Positions 49,401 through 59,635 of a stretch of 64,000 nt of DNA are shown one piece after another. A program made the position numbers and the translations under genes. Origin of the DNA: Nepenthes gracilis (Eukaryota; Streptophyta; Magnoliopsida; Caryophyllales; Nepenthaceae); the NCBI GenBank assembly GCA_033239525.1, contig BSYO01000002.1:29680068-29744067 (forward strand), in the 5' to 3' direction. Within the stretch, counting starts at the first letter, position 1. The number at the start of each line of letters is the position of its first letter. Below the pieces are notes generated by a model that saw only the letters and a program-made list of their open reading frames with translations, was not told the DNA's origin and searched no databases.

Positions 49401-52400
49401 CATATTAATCAAATGGGTAGCTGTCTCCAGCAGTATGTCATGTACTAAACTAGAAGCTGAATCTGAAAAGAAGCATACTTCAACATCCTGAGGCTACCTT
49501 GCTATGTCCTTGAAGCTGCTCCCCTTAATCGATCCATTGGAATAGCCAAAATTCTTACTGTTCTCCGATACCTTGGAATATAAGGTACAGGGTTCGTCCC
49601 TTACTACTTTGTGGATGGCAGCGCCCACTTGAGCAGCTATATTGGTGGGCTTGGAATTAAAGACTCGATTGTTTTTCTGTTATGAAGGCATCGATATACC
49701 CTCGGAAGCTCACTCACCAAATGTACGGGATTCATTAATTCACCTTTGGCAACTGTGGTACCTTAGATACACTGCCAAGCAATCACCCGGTTGCCAGAAG
49801 AAGCTCACGGACCACCTAGCCTTCCATTAAACTCCAGGACTACATTTAATTACTTTATGTTTTGGTTCTGCTTATACTCCCGTGCCCTTCTGTTTTACCC
49901 TCTTGTTTGTTACTTGTTACGTGACGCAGTTTGGTACTTGTCGTTGTAGTTAGTTGGGCTTCACTTATAAAGCCCGGTACTGTTGTTTTTTAGTGTGAGG
50001 AATATACTAATCTTTACCTCTCTGTCACTTTCTCTCTCTCTCGTATTCCCTCTCTTTCTCTCTCTTTTCCCTCTTTCCCCTCTGTTTCCTCTTCTAAACT
50101 CCCCCTCCCCTGTCTTCTTCTCTGTTTTTGTCTTCTTCTATCATTCGCCGGTGCCGATGCCGATGCCGACTAGGCAGGTAATCATTGGTACTCTTATTGA
50201 GACAAAGCAGAGGAGATGACGATCGAAGACAAAGCGCTCGAAGCTTCCGTTGCAAGGATGTCGAAGGAGATGAAGGAAATCGCAGCAACAGTCTGGTGAA
50301 ATGCAGAACGACTCGACGCACTTACTTCTACAACCAAGCATATCTAGCACTCCTTTGCTGACAGCCTTCCATCGCTTTATAGAATCGAGTGAAACCCTAA
50401 TTTGTCAGTGAACCCTTTATCATCTGTGGCTTCTCCCTTTGTTACTTGTCATCCTCCAACCCAAACTCTACCCCAGCTTCCTTTACCCTAACCTAAAATT
50501 TCTTCATTCGTTGCGATCGTACAACCTCATGCAAACCACATCACCACCTCTGCTTCCACCATGGCACAATTTCAGAAATCCCTCACTAAAATCCCTTAGG
50601 CCCAAACCCGAATCAACCGATAGACCTTGCCATCCGCAATTCTCCCCGTTCTTTCAACTCCGTCACAGATCATGACTTCAACTTCTGATATTTTACTCCA
50701 ACCTGCTCAAACCTCACCAATTATACTTCATGCTCAATCAGACGCCCAAATCGCCTCCCATCTTCATTTGCCAAAGGCCTAAATGCCATTGTTCTCTGCC
50801 AAAACCTCTAGTCTTGTTGGTGTGAAGTTAAGGCCACTACACGATGAAGGATTTGTGGATTTGCGTGACGAATATTGCCACAGTCATCGGCCTTTGATAG
50901 CCTTCATAAAAGTTGAAGTACATGACATGGCCTTTTTAGCGATGTCTTCTGTGATTTTGGTCCTGAGTTTACTGTTGTTGACGTTGATGGTGAGGAGCCA
51001 CACACACACAATCTTGCTCTTAATTCTGCAATGGAAGATGAGAGGCTTAAGCAAGCAGCTCTTAAGGATCTTGGCGATAGGAGGCTGGGAGAGATTGACC
51101 ATAATTTACTTCGACACCTCACCTTGGGTGCCAAGGCTGTTGTAAATCACACTTCACCTTGGTGGTAGAGCTGGATAGAAAGTTGTTAAGGCTTTCTCTT
51201 GTAAGTTCCATCTGCTCTTCCAGTTCTCATGTATGATGGCCACTGAAGACGACTCTATCCAGACGAGGGCACAAATTGCCATTTCCACTGAACCTGACTC
51301 TCCGTCTGAACTTCTCCACCTTGACACATTTCAGCTCCTAAAAGCGAAATCAATTCCTCCATGGAGGGACAAAATTGGTTGGTGTATTGTGTTTTTTTAA
51401 TTGACCCACGGTGTGGCTGCCTCAAGATCTTCATTATTTTGGCAGCGTAATTACAATAGGAAAGTGGCTTAGGATGCAACGGCTGGCAGTAGACTTCAGT
51501 ATCGCCTCTACTACGAATGTGTTGTAGCTAGTCTTATACCCCGGGTATGTGAAACTAATATTCAAGAGAGTGGTAGTGATGAGGTACACCTAGCAGTTGA
51601 AGTCCAATGCCCTTATTTTTTGTTCGATGTCGCCATAGAGGGTCACTTGTGTGGTTGGATATGCCGATATGTTACCGATATCCGTATGGATGAAGGTATT
51701 GTGTCTAACGATCCTTTATTCTTTGTCTCGTTTAGACTTGAATTCATTGCACGTATCAGCTCTCCAAGGAAGCCATGTGCTCCTTATGATGTTGAACTCC
51801 AACTGCCTAAGCTGGTCCCTAAGGGTTATAAAAGGCTCAAGAGTAAGAAGAATGGAGGGAACACTAAGACGATTGCGCGCAGTCGAGTATTTTGAAGCCA
51901 GCGGCACTATCTTGCGTATGTTTTTAGAGCACCAATCTCCTAACACGGCTCATCACACAAGCACCCTCATCCACCATGCCATCCCCTGTGCCAATACTGG
52001 AGCTCTCACCGTGCTGCTGAGATGTGGGGCTGATCTCGAATCTCCTATTACAACAACCCCTTCAGGTGACACTTATGATCAAGTACTAGCAGCAGATGGT
52101 GCTGATTTTGGCTTGGTTAATAATGGTGGCCCGTCTGTAGATTCATTTGCTGGGACTAATGGGTGGTTTCTCAGCTTCCATCAGGCGGTGCTATGAGTTC
52201 TAAAGGCCAGAAAAGTCCTTACGTTAGTGGCGAGGACAGCCATAGAACTTGACCACCAGGATGCTGCCTCGGCGGGTCAGGTCAAAGCCTTTCGTGTTCT
52301 TGTCTATGCTGGGACAGCCGAGAAGCCGTGCATTCGCTCTAGTGAAAGTGTGATCTCCTTATTTGCACTTAGACAGAAGCGGGGCCAGTTGGAGAAGGTG

Positions 52401-53750
52401 ATGCTCAAGTTCACCCTGGAGAGGGCTAGCGGCAATGCTGGAGGGTTCTGTGCCATGCACTGTGAAGCACAATGCAAAGACTTGGAAGCTGTGAGGTTGT
52501 TAACGAGTATGGGCTTCGACGTCGGCCTCCCTGACAAAGACGGCAACACACTGCTTATGCTGGCAGCAAGAGATGGCCATGGATGGGTGTGTGAGCTCTT
52601 AATTTTGCGCGGAGCTCACTATGATGCTGAGGACTCAAAGGGGAAAACTGATCTTCTGCGTGCATGGAGAACCGGTGGGAGGAAAACCTACGTCGAATGC
52701 GTGCTTCTAGACGAGCTTCCGCTAAAGTTGGGGTTCAGCAGTTTAACAGTGGTAACACTTTATCAAACTTTTGCCTCATTCAACCTTGAGGACAAGGTTT
52801 TTTTTTGATGGAGACGATAATGTTACGAACGCATTGATACACCATTAGAAGCTCACTCACCGAATATACGGGGCTCATTAATTCAACTTTGGCAGCTGTG
52901 GTACCTTGGATACACTGCCAACCAATCACCCAGTTGCCAGAATTAGCTCATAGACCACTCAGCCTTCCATTAAACTCTGGGACTACATTTAATTATTTTA
53001 TATTTTGGTTCTGTTTATACTCACGTGCCATTCTATTTTGCCCCTTTTTGTTTTATCCTTTTGTTTGTTACTTGTTACGTGGTACAGTTTGTTATTTGTT
53101 GTTATAGTTAGTTGGGCTTCACTTATAAAGCCCATTACTGTTGTTTCTACTCTCTATCTCGTATTCCTTCTCTCTCTCTTTTTCCTTTCCCCTCTATTTC
53201 CTTTGCTGAACTCCCCCTCCCCCATCTTCTTCTCTATTTTTGTCTTCTTCTATCATTCGCCGGTGCCGGTGCCAACGCCGACTGCGCACATAACATTTTC
53301 TCTCTATCATAAACCTAATGTCCTTGAATCACTTAGTATCAATATCCATTGATACTGTGAAATCTTGTCATGCTTTGGGTTCTACTTAATGGACGTGATT
53401 TAAGGAAGTTGCATTGCAAGACATAAATGTTGTTGTAGTAAGATTTTGATTGGTGTTTCTGTGGAACATGTTTTTGAAAACTGACGTAGTGTAATGTGAG
53501 ATTTAGTTATCCCCATCAAAACTCCATGGGTTTGCATTGTTGCATATGTAGATGTTTGTAGTCCTAGTGTTTTGGGCGAGTCCTGTCCTTTTGTTTTCGT
53601 CTGATTATACCCAAAGACGTTTGGTGTACACTGTTCATGTATTGTCCTTTTCTTATAATTTGCATTCGTCTGCAGAAGATTATTCAATTGTTGGACCAGT
53701 TTGTGGAATTGAATAAAGTGTTGCTAGCTCGGTATAAAGTTCCATTCTGA
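40417..53750 (+). CDS. Uncharacterised plant membrane protein, two exons
   Basis: Exon 1, 40417-41004, and exon 2, 53676-53750, give a 220-residue protein. Unspliced, exon 1 would end four codons later (VHF-stop). At 41005 there is a GT after GAG, and TCGTCTGCAG precedes AAG at 53676, both in phase 0. The joined C-terminus reads LIKQKDE + [16 protein letters not shown]..., a continuous amphipathic helix, so I believe the junction. The N-terminal half is Ser/Pro-rich and probably disordered. A hydrophobic segment (~[16 protein letters not shown], residues 150-167) is followed by eight arginines and then the charged coiled tail. This suggests a single-pass membrane protein with a cytosolic C-terminal helix. 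I recall plant proteins with this architecture but no assigned function. The donor (GTTCAT) is weak, so cDNA support matters. Confidence 0.72.
42096..42954 (+). repeat. Solo LTR with perfect GATGG target-site duplication
   Basis: It starts TGATGGGTCCTGG and ends CCGGACGCAACA. It is flanked by GATGG at 42091-42095 and 42955-42959, a perfect 5-bp duplication. A TATA box (TATAAATA) lies at 42537-42544. With no internal sequence, it arose by recombination between two LTRs. It shares its start with the family at 46827 and its end with the LTR at 5859-7123. Confidence 0.88.
43085..43890 (+). pseudogene. Copia pol relic (RNase H end)
   Basis: Degenerate but ordered motifs of Ty1/copia RNase H: ADWAG-like and D..STSGY-like blocks around 43390-43440 ([17 protein letters not shown]), TWRSKKQ, EAKF.S...[11 protein letters not shown], and [14 protein letters not shown] (about 43600-43645). 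Then come [17 protein letters not shown] and [11 protein letters not shown]. Several frameshifts and stops are present, and an ~30-base duplication (GCTTCAAAAAGTCTACTTGC) lies at 43736-43796. No LTRs were identified. Confidence 0.7.
44160..44215. repeat. (GA)n-rich microsatellite
   Basis: A run of GAGAGA with interruptions, densest at about 44168-44193. Reading frames across it, on either strand, are low-complexity Arg/Glu or Ser/Leu and should not be taken as genes. Confidence 0.85.
46827..47766 (+). repeat. Solo LTR with perfect AATAT target-site duplication
   Basis: It starts TGATGGGTCCTG and ends GGGATGCATCA, flanked by AATAT at 46822-46826 and 47767-47771. It shares GAGCGTCAGAATGTTTATGG, the CTCTGACCTCTTATT track and the terminal GGATGCATCA with the gypsy LTR at 24687-25675. 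It is a solo LTR of the same family. Confidence 0.88.
47767..48000. repeat. GATATATCG-rich patch
   Basis: A short AT-rich stretch in which near-palindromic words such as CGATATATCG, ATATATCACGATAT and TATCGGTTGATA recur in both orientations. It is probably a decayed satellite-like or foldback repeat. No exact period was found. Confidence 0.4.
48096..48488 (-). other. Open frame, 130 codons, unrecognised
   Basis: An uninterrupted minus-strand frame inside the large intron, with a glutamine/leucine-rich helical-looking middle ([13 protein letters not shown]... [15 protein letters not shown]). It is longer than most chance frames around it. I do not recognise it, and no splice partners or start context support a live gene. 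It may be a piece of a captured or decayed coding exon. Confidence 0.25.
49678..50184 (+). repeat. Left LTR of the gene-capturing element
   Basis: 507 bases, TGTTATGAAGG to GGCAGGTAATCA. It aligns with the right LTR along its whole length (shared GAAGCTCACTCACC, TTAGTTGGGCTTCACTTATAAAGCCC and TCATTCGCCGGTGCCG). A TATA box (TATAAA) lies at 49966-49971, followed by a pyrimidine-rich leader (about 50020-50130). Confidence 0.88.
50215..50782 (+). pseudogene. gag-like N-terminus of the element
   Basis: After the PBS region a frame with [17 protein letters not shown] resembles the coiled N-terminus of gypsy (Reina/Del-like) gag proteins. It is followed by a proline/threonine-rich stretch with frameshifts and stops. 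It ends where the captured host sequence begins. Confidence 0.45.
50783..51010 (+). pseudogene. Captured fragment of ubiquitin-activating enzyme E1 (UBA1-like)
   Basis: Two frames together read LVGVK...LHDEGFVDL, then [18 protein letters not shown], then, after a one-base frameshift, [22 protein letters not shown]. In plant E1 these belong to the N-terminal adenylation half: LAGVKSVTLHDEG, YCH.H.PPIAFIK.EV and [20 protein letters not shown], in the same order. About 90 residues between the first two blocks are deleted. There are no introns between the blocks. The encoded piece could not be active. Confidence 0.75.
51010..51880 (+). pseudogene. Unassigned coding-like sequence inside the element
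   Basis: Fairly long frames (for example 51620-51895) encode ordinary-looking sequence, such as [21 protein letters not shown] near 51050-51110 and [18 protein letters not shown] near 51755-51800. I recognise neither. They may be further captured host fragments or diverged element sequence. Confidence 0.35.
51880..52735 (+). pseudogene. Captured fragment of a plant ankyrin-repeat protein
   Basis: Two frames (to 52196, then 52227 onward) carry successive ankyrin repeats matching a conserved plant ankyrin family: [19 protein letters not shown] start, [37 protein letters not shown]...FHQAVL, then the tract FEKVML-like [57 protein letters not shown]. Order matches the family. One or two repeats are missing before ADFGLVN, and there is a break at 52196. 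The sequence runs without introns. Ankyrin repeats bind proteins; this fragment lacks the C-terminal domain and is unlikely to be functional. Confidence 0.75.
52821..53295 (+). repeat. Right LTR of the gene-capturing element
   Basis: 475 bases, TGTTACGAACG to GCACATAACA, preceded by purine-rich TGATGGAGACGATAA as a polypurine tract. It is about 30 bases shorter than the left LTR, mainly through loss near the TATA-downstream segment. Confidence 0.88.
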
Positions 53751-55762
53751 AGCCTTTTTGAGAGACTTTGCAATCGGCGATCGGGTTTCCTTATATTCTA
53801 CAGCGACCTGTCTCTACACTAAGTGGATATGCCAGTTAATCGAGCTTGCCTTTGCAGATGTATTAGACCAAAGAGTGCAGTGTTTGTATTATTTATTATC
53901 GACTTGGTCCTAGTTTATCACGATGTGCGAGCATGTGAATTAAGATTTGAGTTTTATGAAATTCTAACTGATAGTTATGGTGTTTCTACTCCTCTTCTAG
54001 ATGGGTATTATCTTTGAGGAGCGAAGGTGTTTTCATCATCGTTTTTTAATTATTTTGTCTTTCTTATATACTTTTCTGTGGCGTGCATATGCCTGACTTG
54101 GTTGTGTTTAGATCATGTTTAGTTCATGCTGCCTTTTTTATAGCTCGAGAATATATACTAGATCCTTGTGTAGTGTTCTAATGCGAGTCTTATATGAAAA
54201 AAATTATAAAAATATTTTTAACTCTATTTTTTATTTTTATTCTCATTTTTTTTAAAAAATTCTATTATCTAGTTTTATTTGAATACCAATTCTATTCTAT
54301 GTAAAATGCTCAGCTACTATGTAGTTAGAAACTCGTTGCTCTGTGAAATAGGAGTTGAAATTGGATGTTTAATTTTTTTTTATCACCCCCTATGGTTATA
54401 AATAGACATTGTATCTGCTTTTTTGGCATCATATGCGTATCAATATGCATGTGACACCCGGAGCTCTAACTTAACCTTGATGGGTTGAAAACTTATTATT
54501 TTGTCCTTAGGATAAAGCTGTTTCAGCTTGGCTACACCAGCATAAATAATAGGTTCGTTTTGCTGATCATAGGAGCTTTTCTACTCGGGCCTGAACACTA
54601 ACAGGTTAGTCCATGATGGATGATTAGCCTAGTCAGCATAGATTAGATCAACCCTTTATTAACAAGGGTCTGTTGCTAATTGGGGTGGTGATTTGGGGCT
54701 CTAAATTATTATCAGCCACTATTGAGTTTAATTCAATTGGTATGTAAGTGCACTAGCATCAAAGCTATTTGGAAGTAAGTTCCCAAGCTCCATCAACGAA
54801 CTACTCTTGGCATCATCGCCTTACTCAGCAACGAACCGCCACGACAACCTCTGCAGATGTAAGGGAGCGCCTCAATGTACTGTGGAAGAGTTTCTACATC
54901 GGTGCAAGCTGTAGGTCCATCCCGCGTGGTCTAGGGACAAACCCTTTCACTTTTTGTCATCTTGGATGGGGATCTGCCTGATAAATCATATTTCAGGGTT
55001 GCATACCTAAAGAGATATATTTTCGACATCATAAGTATATTATTATATGATTTAAAAAGGAATTAGATTAAAATTAACGTTACAATCGTAGATAACAAAT
55101 TCTAGGCAAATAAAACTGAAGATAAAATTGCAGAGTACTTTTTTGGAGCCAGCGAGCCGCGATCGTGAGTGACAAAAATGGAACCAGCCAGTGACTTCAG
55201 GAGAGGAGGAGCCGCAGGTTCACTGCGATAGCGATGCGGTGAGCGAAGAGCGGGCGACTTACATCGTTGTGTCAGCGGCAAAGGCGGCACTCGATATTGG
55301 CTCGTGGTGTGCAGTATCTTTCCTGTCGCTCAGCCACTTTCTCAATCTCCTAGCATCTCGAAATCTTAACCTAGCATCTTTCAGACTGAATTTGACTTAA
55401 ACGAATTGGGTTAATACTCTTCTTGTTTGTTGTAATTTTCTTCTTTTCCTAATTTTATGATTTAGCTGATTAGGTTTGCTTGAATCTTATACCCATTTTT
55501 CCAATTCGATGTTCGTGATTTGACAGCCTTAGTTTCCCTTTACATTCTGTATGTGGTGAGGAGGAGGCTGGCTTCTACTTCTTAGGTGATATGATCTTGG
55601 TCTGAAAACTGCTGAAATTATGCTTTTTCTTTCTTTTTTTCTTAGTCTGACGAACAGAGAGTCAGTATCGGGATAATTCGTGGGCGTCGGATTCATATTT
55701 GCCAAAGGCGCAACTTATACCTTTGTGCGTTATCGTCCGGGAGCATTTTCCATTAGCCTGTA
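53751..55762. other. Intergenic region and eIF2A promoter
   Basis: The 3' UTR of the membrane-protein gene probably occupies the first few hundred bases. No other gene is recognised. A GC-richer block at 55170-55380 has an open frame on the plus strand (about 69 codons); it could be a 5' UTR exon of eIF2A, with a T-rich tract and CTTAG acceptor-like end near 55645. The immediate leader (55680-55762) is unremarkable. Confidence 0.4.
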
Positions 55763-58700
55763 ATGGCGGTTGTGGAACCCGATCCATCTTTGGAGATATT
55801 AGGTAATCAGCCGAAAACATGTGCTAGTATTATTGATCCATAATCCAGATATTTTTTGTGCTTATAATTTTGTTCTCCTTTCTGTTCTAGTTCGAGAACC
55901 AGACGGTTTTTGTATATGGACTGGACCGCCATTCAACAACGGTCAACCCAATATCAAGCTGGAAAAACTGCCGTGCTCGAGTGCAAATTTTAGTGAGGAT
56001 GGGTCTAGGCTGATGGTTGTTAAACCTGATTCTGTTGTGAGCATCTTTGATTTCACGAAATATACGGAGATCCGATCCTTTGAAGTGCCAAACCTAGCTG
56101 CAGCCGCCTTATCCCCTCATGGCACTTATCTTCAAACATTTCAGAAGCCCTCATCACCGCAAGAAAAGAATGTGAAATTGTGGAAGATTGAGACTGGTGC
56201 TGCCGTATACGACCACTTTCAAAAGAACATGACAAAAACTACGTGGTATGTGTTCGAAAGTTGTGTATTTCAGCGAAGTTTCCAAATAATATTTCAAAAT
56301 TTTTACCTAAGCTGTGTTTCTCTGGTTTATATATTTGTGAATTTTTACCTAAGCTGTAATTTCTCTATTTTATATATGATCTGTTTCGTTTTGAGATGCT
56401 GAAACTTCATGGTGTAGTTCATTGATGGAACCATTATTTCCATCAAACTGCTTGTCAGGAGTTTGTTTCTGGCCTAAACTTGTAGGACAATTCATATTTA
56501 GTTATTAACTGTTGAGCACAAAGTTTCCCTCTGCTTGATGAAAAGTGCAATCAACGTGAAAACTTGGTAATGGGTTTACCAAATCGTGAGCTTTATGAGA
56601 CTGGACACTTGCTTTGGGGTCGAGTCAGGGGCCAGGGGAGGGACTAAGGGAACGAAGAAGCACTGTTATAGACATGATATGGACATGACATGACACACTA
56701 TGGACATGGTGGTACATACTCTTTCAAAATTACAGTAAACACCACTCTAGGGATACTTCAATTAAAAGCTGTGATTTTTTTTTATTAATATCATTCTATA
56801 ATTAATAAAAAATCACTATTCTGCACTAATAAGTTTTCTAAACTCCATTCCCATATGAATGGTATACTCATGGATTATAAGATCTCTCTCTTTATCTTTA
56901 TATTACATTAAATATGTTCTATAAACTCCATACCCTTCAAATGGCATATTCGTGGATTATATGATCTCTCTCTTTCTTTCTCTCTCTCTCACATTTGCTT
57001 GGTAAATAGCTACTGAAAACATTTTTTTGTAATATTTCTTGCTCTATAATTTCTAGTTGGAAGAAATTTTTAAGACTACAATAAGCTCTTTATCTTTGTT
57101 TTTCCTTAAGTAATGGGTTCAAATAGTTATTGGATCCTTTTGTAATTAGCACAAATATAAATTTATGAGAGACCTCTTTAATTGTTTTGAAAATTAAAAA
57201 GAGCCAAAATGTGTCATGTTGTTTCCATTCTCTGTTTATATAGCTAGTGTGTCCCAAATGTGTTTCAGCGAGGTATAAAAAAGTTTGAACATGTCAAAGC
57301 TTGTCTGGAGAGTGTTTGATGCATGCTCAACACCGATACGCCAAAGCAGCGGAAGTATATGTGCTTCCTAGCAAGAAAACACAGAGCTATGATTATCCAT
57401 TGCTGTCATGTATATAGTTTGCTTGAGATGTTGTAATGCTGTTTGTGTGCCATACAGGCCCTTAATTTTATATTGCTCAGATGAAGCTGTTGCATGTCGG
57501 CTTGCCACAAATGAAATACAATTTTTTGACCCTGCGGATTTCTCTAAAGGAATTGTATCTCGCCTAAGAATTCCGGGTGTAGCTGCTGTAGGACTCTCTA
57601 AGCAACCTGGATCACATGTTGCAGCTTTTGTTCCAGAATCCAAGGTTTGTGGTTACAACTCTTGACGAAATTTATATTATCACCTTTGTGGAGGAGCAAT
57701 GTAGAATTTGGACTTCTATATTGTGTGTTTCTCTAATTTTTGCATGTTCAGTATTCTGCATTTATTCATCCATCTTTTACAAACAAGAATTCCCAATGTT
57801 GGGGCAACAATGAGGGCCATACAAGAATATGGACTTGATGTTCCCAATAAATATTTACGGTTCCATGAGTTTTCTGTTGTATCTATGCCAGGTCTGGGAA
57901 ATGTATTTGGTATTACATCGGGATTCAAACTTCAAACTGGACTCTGCCCCTTTTATGCTTCTTATGAAAGAATAATGATTATAAATAGTGTGAAAGTGCT
58001 TCAAGTCCAAAGGCCATTGTCAAAATATTTGCAGGTCATAATAAAAGTGGGAAGATTAATATGAGAATTGTTAGATGCATTTGATACATCTTTCTTGATG
58101 TTCACTTCTTATGCATTCATAATTGTGTTCATCCCATCATTTACTTGTTCTAATGCTCTGGTGTTCTTTACCTCAATTTCTGTCACTTAGGGGGTTCCTG
58201 CTAGCGTTCAGATATTTTCTTGTGGAAAGGATGTTAATTCTCAACCTCTTGCCCGCCGCAGTTTCTTCCGCTGCTCCACTGTGCAGTTTCATTGGAATTG
58301 TGGTTCTACTGGACTTCTTGCCGTGGCACAATCAGATGTTGACAAAACCAACCAGAGTTATTATGGAGAATCAAAGCTGAACTACTTGACTACAGATGGA
58401 AACCATGAAGGCCTTGTACCTCTTCGTATGTTGTTTTGACATTTATCATCAGAATGCCAGTCAGTTCTGTTTACAGGATACTGATTGTTTGGATAACATT
58501 GACAGGAAAAGAGGGACCTATCCATGATGTTCAGTGGTCTTATTCTGGTACAGAATTCGCTGTTGTCTATGGATGTATCCTTATCCTTGTTCAATCCTGC
58601 TTTAGGGTAATATATCAATTTCAATATTAACAGCATAATAGTATTGGAAAACTGTTCCCAAAAGATTAGGTAGCATAAAATGTGGAACTGTTGAGAACTA

Positions 58701-59602
58701 TCCTTTGTTATTGTATCCTGATAGTGGGGCTGAGAATTTCCCTATTCCTATTGGGATCCAAGGAGTGTTCTGATACAAGAAGCTTACTGATTTTTTCTTT
58801 CCTCTTTTTTTTTTTTTTTTTTTTGAAATTTTGCGAATGTCAACTGGGATGTTGCTAGTAAGTTCAAGGAATTTTTTTATGGGAGGATATCAATCATTTT
58901 GAAGTTCAAATTAGGTACATGTGGTACTGCTGCAGGAAATAATGGCATTACTAAGTTTTGGCTTTTATTTTTATTGTTATTTTTTTTCTGCAAACATAGA
59001 ACCAAATATCATTCAATAAGTATCAAGAAATTAAGTGTCCAATATGGTATCGGACCGATATGTCCCTAGCCTCCCTCATGCGTGTATTGGCTGGTAGGAC
59101 TAATATAGTTGATATGTATTAGCCGCTACAAATTCGTACAGATTCGCACAAATTTCTCCCACTCGCCTACTATATTTCTCCACTTGCCGGCTTCCTTCTT
59201 CCAACAACCAGCTACAATTTGTATTGGTTCCTTCCTAGGACCCTTTTTTTTACATTTCTCACTTCTTACTTAGTTGGATATGTATGTTTTGGTTCCTCTT
59301 TTTTCAATGTTAATCCCTATTCTATAGAAGGGGGTGAGAACTACGGCAAACACAAAATTATGAGATTGAAAGTCAATCTCAGGATCCCCCAAGTCATTGA
59401 TTTTGGCAGTGAATGTGAAAAGAATTAGTGAGATCATAGTCCTTGCAAGTATTTTTATACTTTCTTTATATGTGTTTAAGTATAAATTTTCTGAATATGT
59501 TTTTGATATATGCTCATGTATGCTAGGTAATTATATGTATCACATGAGATTTCTTTATAATAACATTTATATGACATATTCATGCATACTAGATCAACAA
59601 TA

Positions 59603-59635
<33 letters not shown>

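Larger units (their letters stand above)
49678..53295 (+). mobile_element. LTR retroelement carrying captured host-gene fragments
   Basis: A 3.6-kb element with direct LTRs (49678-50184 and 52821-53295), TG...CA ends and a perfect TTTTC duplication (49673-49677 and 53296-53300). A degraded PBS-like TTGGTACTC follows the left LTR at 50185. Interior: gag-like N-terminus (50215-50780), E1 ubiquitin-activating-enzyme-like fragment (50783-51010), unassigned coding-like sequence (51010-51880), ankyrin-repeat protein fragment (51880-52735), and a relic of a gypsy polyprotein end ([10 protein letters not shown], about 52775-52806) before the right LTR. Protease, RT, RNase H and integrase are absent. 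LTR divergence is visible throughout, so it is old. It lies in the same orientation as its host gene's intron. Confidence 0.85.
41005..53675 (+). other. 12.7-kb intron packed with retroelements
   Basis: The intron is bounded by GAG^GTTCAT and CTGCAG^AAG, with a T-rich tract before the acceptor (53641-53670). In order it holds a solo LTR (42096-42954), a copia relic (43085-43890), a (GA)n tract (44160-44215), a solo LTR (46827-47766) and an intact-ended LTR element (49678-53295). All lie on the same strand as the host gene. The rest is AT-rich with no recognisable exon. Confidence 0.65.

Noticed and set aside
55191..55400. 69-codon frame as a separate gene upstream of eIF2A
   Set aside because: No family resemblance. 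Position and composition fit a 5' untranslated exon or promoter better, though this is not proven.
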